Assembly (NCBI GenBank): GCA_017430225.1 | Contig: JAFRNK010000058.1 | Span: forward strand, 1-53,408 | From: Clostridia bacterium | GTDB taxonomy: Bacteria > Bacillota > Clostridia > Christensenellales > Aristaeellaceae | Reading direction: 5' to 3' | Length of the DNA: 53,408 nucleotides | Notes under the pieces: model-generated | Told to the model about the DNA's origin: nothing | Databases searched by the model: none | The model's input: only the letters and a program-made list of their open reading frames with translations | Shown here: positions 8,710 to 16,571 of the stretch, piece by piece | Position numbering within the stretch: the stretch's first letter is position 1 | Layout: the number at the start of each line of letters is the position of its first letter | Translations under genes and position numbers: made by a program

Positions 8710-9590
8710 CAGAAGGTCCTCCCCAGCATTTGGGAAAGGTGGCTCTGGATCGCCGCGGCGACATCGGGTTTGTTCATGGTATATACGTGCACGTGCCGGA
8801 TGCCGTTGGCGAACAGGTCGATGATCTGGTCCGCGGCGTAGAGGATGCCGGCCTGCTTCATGGCCTCCGGCGAGGTGCCGAAACGATCGACCAGGCTCGT
8901 GAACCGGCGCGGCATGAAGCTGCCGGACAGTTTCTGCGCGCGGATGACTTGGCTGGCGGCCGTGATCGGCATGATGCCGGGCACGACGGGCACGGTGATG
9001 CCCGCCTCGCGCAGTTTGTACAGGAAGTTGTACAGCACGTTGTTGTCAAAGAACATCTGCGTGGTCAGGAAATCCGCGCCGGCCTCGACCTTTTCGCGCA
9101 GGGAACGGATGTCCTCCGCCTGGTTCGCGCTCTCAGGGTGCACTTCCGGGTAGCAGGCGGCGCCGATGCAGAAATCGCCGCTCGCCCGGATCTCCCGGAT
9201 CAGGTCCGATGCGTGGGGGAAAGGACAGTCTTCCATCGCCTGCGGGTCCATGCCTTCGGGCAGGTCGCCGCGCAGGGCCATGATATTGGTGATGCCGCTT
9301 TCCCGGAGGGTGTCCAGGTAATCCCGGATGCCCTGCCGGTCCGCCCCGACGCAGGTCAGGTGGGCCAGGGTCTCCGTGGAGCTGCCGCACTGCAAGGCGC
9401 GCGCGACCTGTACCGTGTAGCGGCTCCCCGCGCCGCCCGCGCCGTAGGTGACGGAAATGTAAGACGGCTGCAGCCGCGCGATGGCGGAAGCCGCGATCAG
9501 GACGCCTTCGAAAGTGGCGTCCGTCTTCGGCGGAAATATCTCAAAGGAAAGGCTTAACGCCTGATCGCTGATCCTGTCGATGACCTTCAT
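8709..9590 (-). CDS. metF: Methylenetetrahydrofolate reductase
   Basis: MetF reduces 5,10-methylene- to 5-methyl-tetrahydrofolate, the methyl donor for the neighbouring metH. The 293-residue TIM-barrel enzyme shows the family motifs SFEIFPPKTD near the N-terminus, SVTYGAGG (about 52-59), an NIMALRGD segment, and FLTTQMFFDN in the middle. The start at 9590 is preferred over upstream in-frame codons because AGGAGG lies 9 bases before it. It is the first gene of the metF-activator-metH-kinase transcript, with a promoter at 9631-9659. Confidence 0.95.
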   Translation of the reverse strand: MKVIDRISDQALSLSFEIFPPKTDATFEGVLIAASAIARLQPSYISVTYGAGGAGSRYTVQVARALQCGSSTETLAHLTCVGADRQGIRDYLDTLRESGITNIMALRGDLPEGMDPQAMEDCPFPHASDLIREIRASGDFCIGAACYPEVHPESANQAEDIRSLREKVEAGADFLTTQMFFDNNVLYNFLYKLREAGITVPVVPGIMPITAASQVIRAQKLSGSFMPRRFTSLVDRFGTSPEAMKQAGILYAADQIIDLFANGIRHVHVYTMNKPDVAAAIQSHLSQMLGRTF

Positions 9591-9630
9591 GGCTGCGCCT
9601 CCTGTAATTGACTGTGGTTGCACACAGGAC

Positions 9631-9659
9631 AGTATAACGCAATCAGGGATCGGATTCAA
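9631..9659 (-). promoter_or_regulatory. Promoter of the metF-metH operon
   Basis: Reading leftward, a TTGAAT -35 box (9654-9659) and a TATACT -10 box (9631-9636) are separated by exactly 17 bases. The predicted leader to the metF start is only about 35 bases, too short for a SAM or cobalamin riboswitch. Confidence 0.7.
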
Positions 9660-9738
9660 TATCACGCGGTGATATAAACCAATTTAGCGCAAGATTTTAT
9701 GAATATTTTTTTCATATCCAGCAGGAATTTCGGAAGTA

Positions 9739-11928
9739 ATGGCGTATATTTATACGAATACCCTGAGGAAGGTGCGTGGAGACCTCTTGCCGTGTGAAGT
9801 CGCTCAGTTCGCGGGTTACTGCGATGGCGTGATGAAGGCGATCGCCACCGCGCGCCAGGCGGTGGCCGAAGCCCGTGAGAACGGACAGCCCGCCGTCATG
9901 CTCGGGGAGCTGATCCACAACGCGCAGGCCCTGGAGGAATTCACCGCGCAGGGCGTGAGCGTGGTCAGCCGGCCGGAGGACGCGCCGCAAGGCGCGCGGG
10001 TGATCCTGCGCAGCCATGGAGAACCGCCGGAAACCCTGAGGCGCTGCGAAAGCCTGGGCCTCACGGTCACGGACACGACCTGCGTGTTTGTGCGCGCGCT
10101 GCACGAAACGGTACGGCGCTGCGCCGAAGCGGGACGCCCCGTGATCCTGCTGGGGAATCCGGACCATCCCGAAATCATCGGGACGGCGGGCTACGGCGGA
10201 GAGTGGGTGCACGTCATCCCCGACGCCGGGGCGGCGGAAACGCTGCCGGACATGGCTTCGCCGGTGCTGGTTGCGCAGACGACCTATCCCCCGGACAAGT
10301 GGGAAGCCGCGCTGCCGGTACTCAAAGCGCGGTACCCGGACCTCGAAGCAAAGCGCACCATCTGCCAGGCGACGAGCCGGCGGCAGGCGGCGGCGCTGGA
10401 GCTGGCGAGGCGAGCCGACGCCATGATCGTGGTGGGCGGCAAAAAGAGCGCGAACACGCGCAAGCTGTTTGAGACCTGCAGGGCGGTCTGTCCGCGGACC
10501 CTGCTGGTGGAGACAGCGGCGGAAATTCCCCCGGATTTCTGTGACACGCGGACAGAATTACTTGGAATAGCCGCCGGTGCGTCCACACCGGATTGGTCAT
10601 ATAAGGAGGTTTTTACTGTTATGAACGAACTGGAACAGAACAAAGTCGCAGAAGCCGAGGCTGCCGTGGAAACTGCAGCGCAGGAAGCGGTCGAAGCCGT
10701 GCAGGAAACTGTCGCAGAAGCTGCGCAGGAAACTGCCGAGGCCGCAGAACAGGCAGTTGAGGTAGCCGCAGAGGAAGCCGCGTTGACCGAAGAGGAACAG
10801 AACAAGCGCAGCTTTATGGATGACATCGAGGCTACGCTGGTACGTATCCGTCCCGGTCAGACTGTTACCGGGTCGGTCGTGCAGGTGAGTGAAGATGAAG
10901 TCTGCGTCAACATCGGCTACAAGTCTGACGGCCTGATCAAGCGCAGCGACCTTTCCGACGAGGATGTCCATGTGGGCGACCAGATCGAAGTTGAGATCGT
11001 CAAAGTCAACGACGGCGACGGCAACGTGATCCTCTCCCAGCGGAACATCGTCAACCGCAAGGTTTGGGAAGAGCTCATGCAGAAGTTCGAGAACAACGAG
11101 TACATCGACGCGGTGGGCAAAGAAGCCGTCAAGGGCGGCCTGATCGCCGACGCGAACGGCGTGCGCGCTTTCGTTCCCGCTTCTCATCTGGCTCAGCACT
11201 ATGTCGAGAAGATCCAGCAGTTCGTGGGCCAGCCCATGAAGCTCAAGATCATCGACGTCAACAAGGAAAAGAAGCGCATCGTGGCTTCCCGCAAGGAATA
11301 CCTGCGTGAAGAATCCGCCCGCAAGAAGGACGAAGCCTGGTCCAAGCTGGAAGTCGGCGCTGTCGTCAAGGGCACCGTCCGCCGCTTCGCGGACTTCGGC
11401 GCTTTCGTTGATCTGGGCGGCGTGGACGGCCTGATCCACATCACCGATATGGCCTGGTACCGCATCGGCCATCCCAGCGAAGTGTTGAAGATCGGCGACG
11501 AGATCGAAGTCAAGATCCTTAACCTGGACAAGGAACGCGAGCGCATCCAGCTGGGGTACAAGCAGCTGCAGTCCCGCCCCTGGGATAACATCGAAGAGAA
11601 GTATCCCGTGGGCATGGTCCTGGAGCGCAAGGTCGTCCGCATCCGCCCCTTCGGCGCGTTCATCGAACTGGAGCCCGGCGTGGACGGTCTGGTCCACATC
11701 TCCCAGTGCGCGCTGACCCGCGTCGCGAAGGTCGAAGACGCTCTGCAGCCTGACCAGATGGTCAAGGTCAAGGTTCTGGGCGTGGATCCTGAAGCGCACC
11801 GCATCAGCCTGAGCGTCCGTGAAGCGCTGGCTGACGAAGCCCCCGCTGAAGAATCGGCCGCGGAAGAAGCTCCCGTTGAGGAAGCTCCTGCCGAGGAAGC
11901 CGCTCCCGAAGCGCCCGCTGAGGAATAA
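9739..11928 (+). CDS. ispH: IspH (HMBPP reductase) fused to a four-domain S1 RNA-binding protein
   Basis: Residues 1-294 are IspH, the 4Fe-4S enzyme that makes IPP and DMAPP in the last step of the MEP isoprenoid pathway. Cluster ligands are Cys28, Cys115 and Cys209; the SHGEPPE, DHPEIIG (Glu145) and GGKKSANT motifs are intact. An Ala/Glu-rich linker (about 300-355) leads to four S1 domains (about 372-437, 456-520, 538-608, 623-694) and an acidic Glu/Ala/Pro tail, resembling ribosomal protein S1. Such fusions are known in clostridia. An internal AAGGAGG before Met295 could also give free S1 protein. The exact N-terminus is uncertain: the ATG at 9739 has only a weak GGAAG site and adds about 15 residues before the usual IspH start. 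A terminator follows. Confidence 0.93.
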   Translation: MAYIYTNTLRKVRGDLLPCEVAQFAGYCDGVMKAIATARQAVAEARENGQPAVMLGELIHNAQALEEFTAQGVSVVSRPEDAPQGARVILRSHGEPPETLRRCESLGLTVTDTTCVFVRALHETVRRCAEAGRPVILLGNPDHPEIIGTAGYGGEWVHVIPDAGAAETLPDMASPVLVAQTTYPPDKWEAALPVLKARYPDLEAKRTICQATSRRQAAALELARRADAMIVVGGKKSANTRKLFETCRAVCPRTLLVETAAEIPPDFCDTRTELLGIAAGASTPDWSYKEVFTVMNELEQNKVAEAEAAVETAAQEAVEAVQETVAEAAQETAEAAEQAVEVAAEEAALTEEEQNKRSFMDDIEATLVRIRPGQTVTGSVVQVSEDEVCVNIGYKSDGLIKRSDLSDEDVHVGDQIEVEIVKVNDGDGNVILSQRNIVNRKVWEELMQKFENNEYIDAVGKEAVKGGLIADANGVRAFVPASHLAQHYVEKIQQFVGQPMKLKIIDVNKEKKRIVASRKEYLREESARKKDEAWSKLEVGAVVKGTVRRFADFGAFVDLGGVDGLIHITDMAWYRIGHPSEVLKIGDEIEVKILNLDKERERIQLGYKQLQSRPWDNIEEKYPVGMVLERKVVRIRPFGAFIELEPGVDGLVHISQCALTRVAKVEDALQPDQMVKVKVLGVDPEAHRISLSVREALADEAPAEESAAEEAPVEEAPAEEAAPEAPAEE
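10603..10623 (+). promoter_or_regulatory. Internal ribosome binding site at the ispH/S1 junction
   Basis: AAGGAGG (10603-10609) stands 11 bases before an in-frame ATG (10621) that is codon 295 of the fusion, exactly where the IspH domain ends. It could start a separate 435-residue S1 protein. Confidence 0.6.
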
Positions 11929-11940
11929 TCCTGATCACAC

Positions 11941-11976
11941 AAGGACTGCTGCCGATTGGCGGCAGTCCTTTTTTGT
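11941..11976 (+). terminator. Rho-independent terminator of ispH-S1
   Basis: A 13-bp stem with one G-T pair (11941-11953 with 11958-11970), a GATT loop and a run of six T. Confidence 0.9.
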
Positions 11977-12114
11977 TAATCTCATAAGAATAGAGCCGAC
12001 GTTTTTGTGAATGCGCACAGAAAAGCTCTGCGTTTTCAGGAAATGGTTTTTCAGCGATAGTACGGCTGTCGATTCGCGCAGGCTTCCAGTCGTCCGGTTC
12101 ACTTTTCCCTGGCT

Positions 12115-12149
12115 GCAGGAGATTCGGGATCAATCATAGAATACCGATT
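12115..12149 (+). repeat. 5' flank shared with the GNAT gene at 50.6 kb
   Basis: GCAGGAGATTCGG, ten variable bases, then AGAATACCGATT. The same arrangement with identical spacing occurs at 50548-50582. The rest of 11977-12189 holds nothing else I recognise. Confidence 0.6.
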
Positions 12150-12189
12150 GGCGGCTTTAGAACAAAACTTGGGACTTGGGGAGTTCATG

Positions 12190-12600
12190 ATGAAACGATA
12201 CGAATTGAACGATCAGGATAAAAAGCTGATTGGAACAGCTTTGGAAGTGCTGAAAGAGAATTTCGACGACGGCGTATATAATCACACGGTTGGCTGTGCC
12301 CTGCTGTGCAAAAACGGGAATGTTTACAAGGGCGTGAACTGTGACGGGATTCATGGTTCCTGTGCGGAATATATAACCATCGGCATGGCTATATCAGCAG
12401 GGGAACGGGAATTTGATACCATTATCGCGACACACGCACAGCATCTGAATTACGTAATTCCGCCTTGCGGGAACTGCAGGCAGATGCTGTATGAATACTG
12501 CCCGGATATCAAAGTAATCGTGAATGACGAGAACGGAAACCTGATCAAAGTGAAAGCAAAAGATTTGCTGCCCTTCGCCTGGAAGCCGGTAACAGTATAA
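12190..12600 (+). CDS. Cytidine/blasticidin-S deaminase-like zinc deaminase
   Basis: The 136-residue protein belongs to the cytidine deaminase fold. The zinc site is complete: Cys58-Ala-Glu60 (CAE, with Cys in the first ligand position) and PCGNC with Cys93 and Cys96. Length and layout suit a homotetrameric cytidine deaminase or blasticidin-S deaminase; the substrate cannot be decided. Two adjacent ATGs exist (12187, 12190); the second has the better spacing to GGGGAG. Base composition is clearly more AT-rich than the surrounding metabolic genes. Its flanks match those of the AT-rich GNAT gene at 50.6 kb, which suggests acquisition. Confidence 0.85.
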   Translation: MKRYELNDQDKKLIGTALEVLKENFDDGVYNHTVGCALLCKNGNVYKGVNCDGIHGSCAEYITIGMAISAGEREFDTIIATHAQHLNYVIPPCGNCRQMLYEYCPDIKVIVNDENGNLIKVKAKDLLPFAWKPVTV

Positions 12601-12605
12601 ATCCC

Positions 12606-12637
12606 AGTTTGCCGATCCACATCATAGTACCGGCCGG
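12606..12637 (+). repeat. 3' flank shared with the GNAT gene at 50.6 kb
   Basis: Five bases after the stop codon, AGTTTGCCGATCCACATCAT matches 51208-51227 (AGTTTGTCGATCTGCATGAT) with four differences. A following ATCATAG..TACCG segment also resembles the 5' flank of the same gene. Confidence 0.5.
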
Positions 12638-12663
12638 ACAAGAAGAAACGAGGAGTTTGGGAC

Positions 12664-13458
12664 ATGGAAAATTGGGAGGCTGAAGTAAAAAAGTACTGGA
12701 ATCAGGTGTCTGATTCCGATTGGTATCAGTCGTTGCGGACGGAAGAAAAGCTGAATGCCATCAGGGATAACCCACGAACCGCATTCCATCCGGCGATGCT
12801 CGCTTTAATAGAGAAATACATAGGCGGATTCAAGGACAAGAAAATACTGCTGCCATCCAGCGGCGACAATCACGCGGCGTTCGCTTTTGCGTTCATGGGC
12901 GCGAAGGTAACGTCTGCGGACATCAGTGAGCGGCAGCTGGAAAACGCGAAAAATATTTCTGACAAATGGGGATTGGAGATCGAGTATATTTGTGACAACA
13001 CGATGCATCTGTCAAAAATCGCGGATTCCGCTTACGACCTTGTGTATACGTCAAACGGAACGCTGACATGGATCAGCGATTTGAACGAAATGTACGGGAA
13101 TATCGCCAGGGTACTGAAAGAGGGCGGTTATTCTGCGGTATATGACATGCATCCCTTTAACAGGCCGTTTACCGGAGAGGCCTGGAAGGAGCCGGTCATC
13201 AGGAAATCATATGATGACGTCTTTCCGGATCTGCACTGGAGGGTACAGGATATTATCAACGCAAACGCGTCGTCCGGGCTGCGGATCGCAGAAATGGCAG
13301 AGCTTCCCGCAGTCGATGCTTCTTTCTGGTTCAGGTATGATGAATTGAAAACAAAAACAGAAAAGGAAACAAAAGGCCTCAACGATTGGAAACGGAATCC
13401 TATGGCTGCCCTCCCGGCATGGCTTGCCCTGATTTCCCGAAAACAAACCGTCAAATGA
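12664..13458 (+). CDS. Class I SAM-dependent methyltransferase
   Basis: The 264-residue protein has a Rossmann methyltransferase core: motif I ILLPSSGDNHAAFAFA (about 60-75), the acidic strand-2 end TSADIS, and a later DLVYTSNG segment with ARVLKEGGYSAVYDMHP (motif post-III, about 149-165). Motif I has Ser-Ser-Gly-Asp-Asn instead of the common GxGxG, as in a subgroup of small-molecule methyltransferases. The substrate is unknown. An AGGAG box lies about 9 bases upstream. It lies 63 bases after the deaminase gene on the same strand and is also moderately AT-rich. Confidence 0.85.
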   Translation: MENWEAEVKKYWNQVSDSDWYQSLRTEEKLNAIRDNPRTAFHPAMLALIEKYIGGFKDKKILLPSSGDNHAAFAFAFMGAKVTSADISERQLENAKNISDKWGLEIEYICDNTMHLSKIADSAYDLVYTSNGTLTWISDLNEMYGNIARVLKEGGYSAVYDMHPFNRPFTGEAWKEPVIRKSYDDVFPDLHWRVQDIINANASSGLRIAEMAELPAVDASFWFRYDELKTKTEKETKGLNDWKRNPMAALPAWLALISRKQTVK

Positions 13459-13569
13459 TTTGTACCGAGGGGATTCTGACTGTCTCTTGACGTCCGGCGA
13501 GGAAAGTGCTATCTTGCTTGCGTAAACAGGATCATCGGTGCCGTAATGGCCGGAGAGGAGAGGGTGAAC

Positions 13570-14913
13570 GTGTCGCAATACCTGATGACGGAAGGGAACA
13601 TCCACAGCAAGATCATCCGGTTCGCCGTTCCCGTCTTCATCGGCCATTTTTTCCAGCAAATGTACAATACCGTGGACTCCCTGATCGTCGGCAATCTGAT
13701 CAACGCGGAAGCGCTGGCGGCGGTTGCGTCCACGGCTTCCTATATTTACCTGATGACCGCCTTTTTCATGGGCTTCGCCATGGGTGCCGGCGTCGTCATT
13801 GCCCGGCATATCGGCGCGCGCGACGAAACGGAGACGGGAAAAGCGGTCCATACGGCGGTCGGTCTGGGCCTGGTGTTCAGCCTGCTGATGACCCTCTGCG
13901 GCATCTTCCTGTCACCGGTCGTGCTCGGCTGGATGGGGACGCCCGAAAACGTCATGGACCAGGCGAGCCGCTACCTGCGGGTCTATTTTTCCGGCTCCGT
14001 CGCCATCGTCATGTACAACGTGTTCGTGGGCATTCTCCAGGCGGCCGGCGACAGCAAGCATCCCCTGGTGTACCTGGTCATCAGTTCGGTCACGAACATC
14101 GCGCTGGACCTGCTGTTCATCGGGGTCTTCCATATGGGCGTCGAAGGCGCGGCGCTGGCCACGGTGTTCTCCCAGATCCTGAGCATGGTGCTGGTGGCGC
14201 GGCTGCTCCTGACTACCCGCGAGAGCTTCCGCCTGCGGCCGCGGGCCATCCGGTTTGACCGCGACAACATGCGCCAGATCTTCCGCTTCGGCATCCCGAC
14301 GGCGCTGCAGGGCTGCGTGATCGACCTCTCCAACATGCTGATCCAGTCCTACATCAACAGCTTCGGCAGCCAGGCCATGGCCGGCCTCGGCGCGAGCTCG
14401 AAGATCGAGGGCTTCGCCTTTCTGCCCGTCACGGCGTTTTCCATGGCGCTGACGACGTTCATCTCCCAGAACATAGGCGCACAAAGAAAAGAGCGCATCC
14501 GTGAGGGCATGCGCTTCGGGCTGGGCTGTACGGCGGGAATGCTTCTGGTCACAGGCGCGCTGATGCATATTTTCGCGCCGCAGCTGATTACGCTTTTCAA
14601 CCGAGAGCCGGAAATCATCGCCTACGGCGTCACGCGTACGCGCATCTGTGCGCTGTTCTATTGCCTGGTCGGATTCTCGCACACCGCGTCCGCGGTCGCG
14701 CGCGGCCTCGGCAAGCCGATGACGCCCATGGTGGTCATGCTGGTCTGCTGGTGCTTCGTGCGCGTGGCGGTGCTGCTGACCATCGGGCGGGTCTGGCACG
14801 ACATCCGCCTGGTCTGCTGGATCTATCCCTTCACGTGGACGCTGTCCACGATCGTCTATGTGGTGTACCTGAACAGGACGACGAAAAGGATGCTGAATCC
14901 ATTAACGGAATAG
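13570..14913 (+). CDS. MATE family multidrug/toxin efflux transporter
   Basis: A cation-coupled exporter with two repeats of six membrane segments, about 447 residues. Typical MATE elements include the N-terminal FAVPVFIGHFFQQMYNTVDS stretch, GILQAAGDSKHPL at the end of the first half and the matching FRFGIPTALQGCVID at the start of the second half. The start is uncertain: GTG 13570 is well placed behind GAGGAGAGG (13555-13563), whereas the upstream in-frame ATG at 13546 has no good ribosome binding site. Three other MATE-fold genes or fusions are not needed to explain it; the window holds two more (17795-19186 and 23048-24817), and the three are diverged. Substrate unknown. Confidence 0.92.
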   Translation: MSQYLMTEGNIHSKIIRFAVPVFIGHFFQQMYNTVDSLIVGNLINAEALAAVASTASYIYLMTAFFMGFAMGAGVVIARHIGARDETETGKAVHTAVGLGLVFSLLMTLCGIFLSPVVLGWMGTPENVMDQASRYLRVYFSGSVAIVMYNVFVGILQAAGDSKHPLVYLVISSVTNIALDLLFIGVFHMGVEGAALATVFSQILSMVLVARLLLTTRESFRLRPRAIRFDRDNMRQIFRFGIPTALQGCVIDLSNMLIQSYINSFGSQAMAGLGASSKIEGFAFLPVTAFSMALTTFISQNIGAQRKERIREGMRFGLGCTAGMLLVTGALMHIFAPQLITLFNREPEIIAYGVTRTRICALFYCLVGFSHTASAVARGLGKPMTPMVVMLVCWCFVRVAVLLTIGRVWHDIRLVCWIYPFTWTLSTIVYVVYLNRTTKRMLNPLTE

Positions 14914-14915
14914 CG

Positions 14916-14944
14916 TTGCAAAAACGATAGAATTATGATAATAT
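14916..14944 (+). promoter_or_regulatory. Promoter of the toxin-antitoxin pair
   Basis: TTGCAA (14916-14921), a 17-base spacer and TATAAT-like TAATAT (14939-14944). It starts three bases after the MATE stop codon. Confidence 0.75.
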
Positions 14945-14946
14945 TA

Positions 14947-14959
14947 CAATAGTATATTG
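14947..14959 (+). promoter_or_regulatory. Possible antitoxin operator
   Basis: A perfect inverted repeat CAATA-GTA-TATTG just after the -10 box, covering the expected transcription start. Phd-type antitoxins bind short palindromes in their own promoters; that this one is bound is inference. Confidence 0.4.
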
Positions 14960-14975
14960 ATAAGAGGTGCTGCGT

Positions 14976-15248
14976 ATGATTCAGATCCGTCCTGTATCAG
15001 ACCTGAGAAACAAATTCCCGGAGGTCGAAACCCTTGTGCTCAAGAGCAATCAGCCGGTATATCTGACAAAAAACGGCTACGGTTCCATGGTGCTGCTGAG
15101 CCTTGAGCAATACTCGATGCTGACAGAGAATATCGAAGCCAAACTGGACGAAGCGGATGCGGTAGCGCAGGCGTCATCAGAGCGTCTGGGCGATGAGGAA
15201 GTGTTTAGCAGTCTCAAGGAGCGGGTCCATGGACACAAAGCGGTATAA
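14976..15248 (+). CDS. Phd/YefM-family antitoxin
   Basis: The 90-residue protein has the Phd/YefM N-terminal DNA-binding and dimer region: IRPVSDLRNKFPEV, then VYLTKNGYGSMVLLSLEQY (about 29-47). An acidic, Ala-rich tail follows that would wrap the toxin. It neutralises the downstream ParE/RelE-type toxin and probably represses the shared promoter. ATG 14976 is chosen because AGAGG lies 8 bases upstream. The end of the gene overlaps the toxin start by 20 bases, the usual antitoxin-first order. Confidence 0.9.
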   Translation: MIQIRPVSDLRNKFPEVETLVLKSNQPVYLTKNGYGSMVLLSLEQYSMLTENIEAKLDEADAVAQASSERLGDEEVFSSLKERVHGHKAV

Positions 15249-15543
15249 GCTGGTTTATCTGCCTCTGTTCCTGGAGGACATGAACCGGATCGTGGATTAT
15301 ATCAGCATAACGCTCAATAATCCGGAAGCGGCAGACCGTCTGATCGACGATGTAAGGCAGGCGATACATGTCCGGCTGCAGAATCCGGAATCAAATGAAA
15401 AATGGGCCTCTCCCAAACAGCGGCCCCTTCCGTATTACCGGATCTATGTGCGGAACTACATTGTGTTTTATGTTGTGTATGACCAAACCATGGAAGTGCG
15501 CCGGATCCTGTACAAAAGGCAGGACTGGACCAATACGCTGTAA
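15229..15543 (+). CDS. ParE/RelE-superfamily toxin
   Basis: The 104-residue basic protein fits the RelE/ParE fold: KLVYLPLFLEDMNRIVDYI near the N-terminus, an alpha-helical hairpin, and the C-terminal strand pattern RIYVRNYIVFYVVYD followed by VRRILYKRQDW. Family members either cleave mRNA at the ribosome or block gyrase; the C-terminal segment VRRILYKRQDW is closer to the ParE side, but the target cannot be decided. ATG 15229 has AAGGAG 7 bases upstream, inside the antitoxin gene. Confidence 0.88.
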   Translation: MDTKRYKLVYLPLFLEDMNRIVDYISITLNNPEAADRLIDDVRQAIHVRLQNPESNEKWASPKQRPLPYYRIYVRNYIVFYVVYDQTMEVRRILYKRQDWTNTL

Positions 15544-15551
15544 AGGTTAAC

Positions 15552-15875
15552 TCAGAATACCGCCTGAACCAAAACCATATAAGCCACTGTCCCTGCCAGG
15601 ATACTGAGCAGGGAATTTCTTTTCCACGCCTGGAGCACGACGACGATGGCCGCGGCGACCAGTTCGGGCAGGCCGTGGGGGTAAGCGGCAGGGGTCACAT
15701 CCTTCAGGCAGTAGATCACCAGCAGGCCGATCATCGCGGGCGGCAGCACCCTGCCCAGGTACAGGACGAAGGGCGGGGTATGCTTCCGGAAGACGATGAA
15801 AGGCAGAAAGCGCAGGAGGATGGTGACGGCGGACATGATCGCCACCAGGATCGCCGCGTGGCCCGTGTTCGTCAT
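15552..15875 (-). CDS. azlD: AzlD family branched-chain amino acid export subunit
   Basis: A 107-residue hydrophobic protein with about four membrane spans and the AzlD pattern [10 protein letters not shown]...[20 protein letters not shown]. With AzlC it forms a two-component exporter of branched-chain amino acids (AzlCD, BrnFE type). Its ATG overlaps the azlC stop (ATGA at 15872-15875). The converging toxin gene ends only 8 bases away, with no clear terminator between them. Confidence 0.9.
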   Translation of the reverse strand: MTNTGHAAILVAIMSAVTILLRFLPFIVFRKHTPPFVLYLGRVLPPAMIGLLVIYCLKDVTPAAYPHGLPELVAAAIVVVLQAWKRNSLLSILAGTVAYMVLVQAVF

Positions 15876-16570
15876 GGCTGTTCCTTCCCGGGCCCGGAGA
15901 GCTGGCCGCGCAGCAGGGTCAGGACCAGCGTGATCAGCAGCATATCGGGGATCAGAAAGCGCTCCGGTCCGAATGCCAGCAGGCAAACGAGCGAGCACAG
16001 CAGGCCCGCCAGCGCCGGGATGTGCTCCTTTGTGGAGAGCCACTGCTCCGTGAAGCTGGCGATGAACAGCGCGGTCATGGAAAACTCGATGCCCACCGTG
16101 GAAAACGGGAGCATAGAACCCAGCAGACTGCCCAGTACGCTGCCCGTGACCCAGTAGCAATGATTGAACAGCGACAGCAGGAAGCGGTACAGGTGTTCGT
16201 CCGCCCCTTCAGGGACTTTGCCGTCGCACAGGATCGAATAGGTTTCGTCCGTCAGGGCGAAGATCATATAGGGCTTGTAACGGCCCGCGTCTTTGTATTT
16301 CCCGATCATGGAGATGCTGTAGAACAGGTGCCGGGCGTTGACCATCAGGGAAGTCAGGACGGCCGTAAGGGCGGTCGCGCCGCCGGTGATCAGGCTCACA
16401 CCCACGAACTGCAAAGAGCCCGCGTAGATCAGCAGGCTCATGGCGAACGCCCATCCCGCGCCGTATCCGGCGTTGCGCAGCAGGATGCCGAAACCGGTGC
16501 CCAGCACAAGATACCCCGCCATCACGGGGACCGAATGATAAAAGGCCTGTTTGACGGTTACGGAGCGCAT
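15872..16570 (-). CDS. azlC: AzlC family branched-chain amino acid permease
   Basis: The 232-residue polytopic protein carries the AzlC signature in order: [19 protein letters not shown] near the N-terminus, [13 protein letters not shown] (about 49-61), [14 protein letters not shown] (about 74-87) and ALTDETYSI (about 104-112). It is the large subunit of the AzlCD exporter. It starts one base after the DUF554 gene ends, so all three genes are one transcript. Confidence 0.93.
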   Translation of the reverse strand: MRSVTVKQAFYHSVPVMAGYLVLGTGFGILLRNAGYGAGWAFAMSLLIYAGSLQFVGVSLITGGATALTAVLTSLMVNARHLFYSISMIGKYKDAGRYKPYMIFALTDETYSILCDGKVPEGADEHLYRFLLSLFNHCYWVTGSVLGSLLGSMLPFSTVGIEFSMTALFIASFTEQWLSTKEHIPALAGLLCSLVCLLAFGPERFLIPDMLLITLVLTLLRGQLSGPGKEQP

Positions 16571-16571
16571 A

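Noticed and set aside
9591-9738. SAM or cobalamin riboswitch before the metF-metH operon
   Set aside because: The leader from the predicted promoter is only about 35 bases and lacks the class motifs.
12606-12640. Integron attC site after the deaminase gene
   Set aside because: The GTTRRRY/RYYYAAC core sites are not present and no integron integrase is seen; only the shared flanks are kept as an observation.
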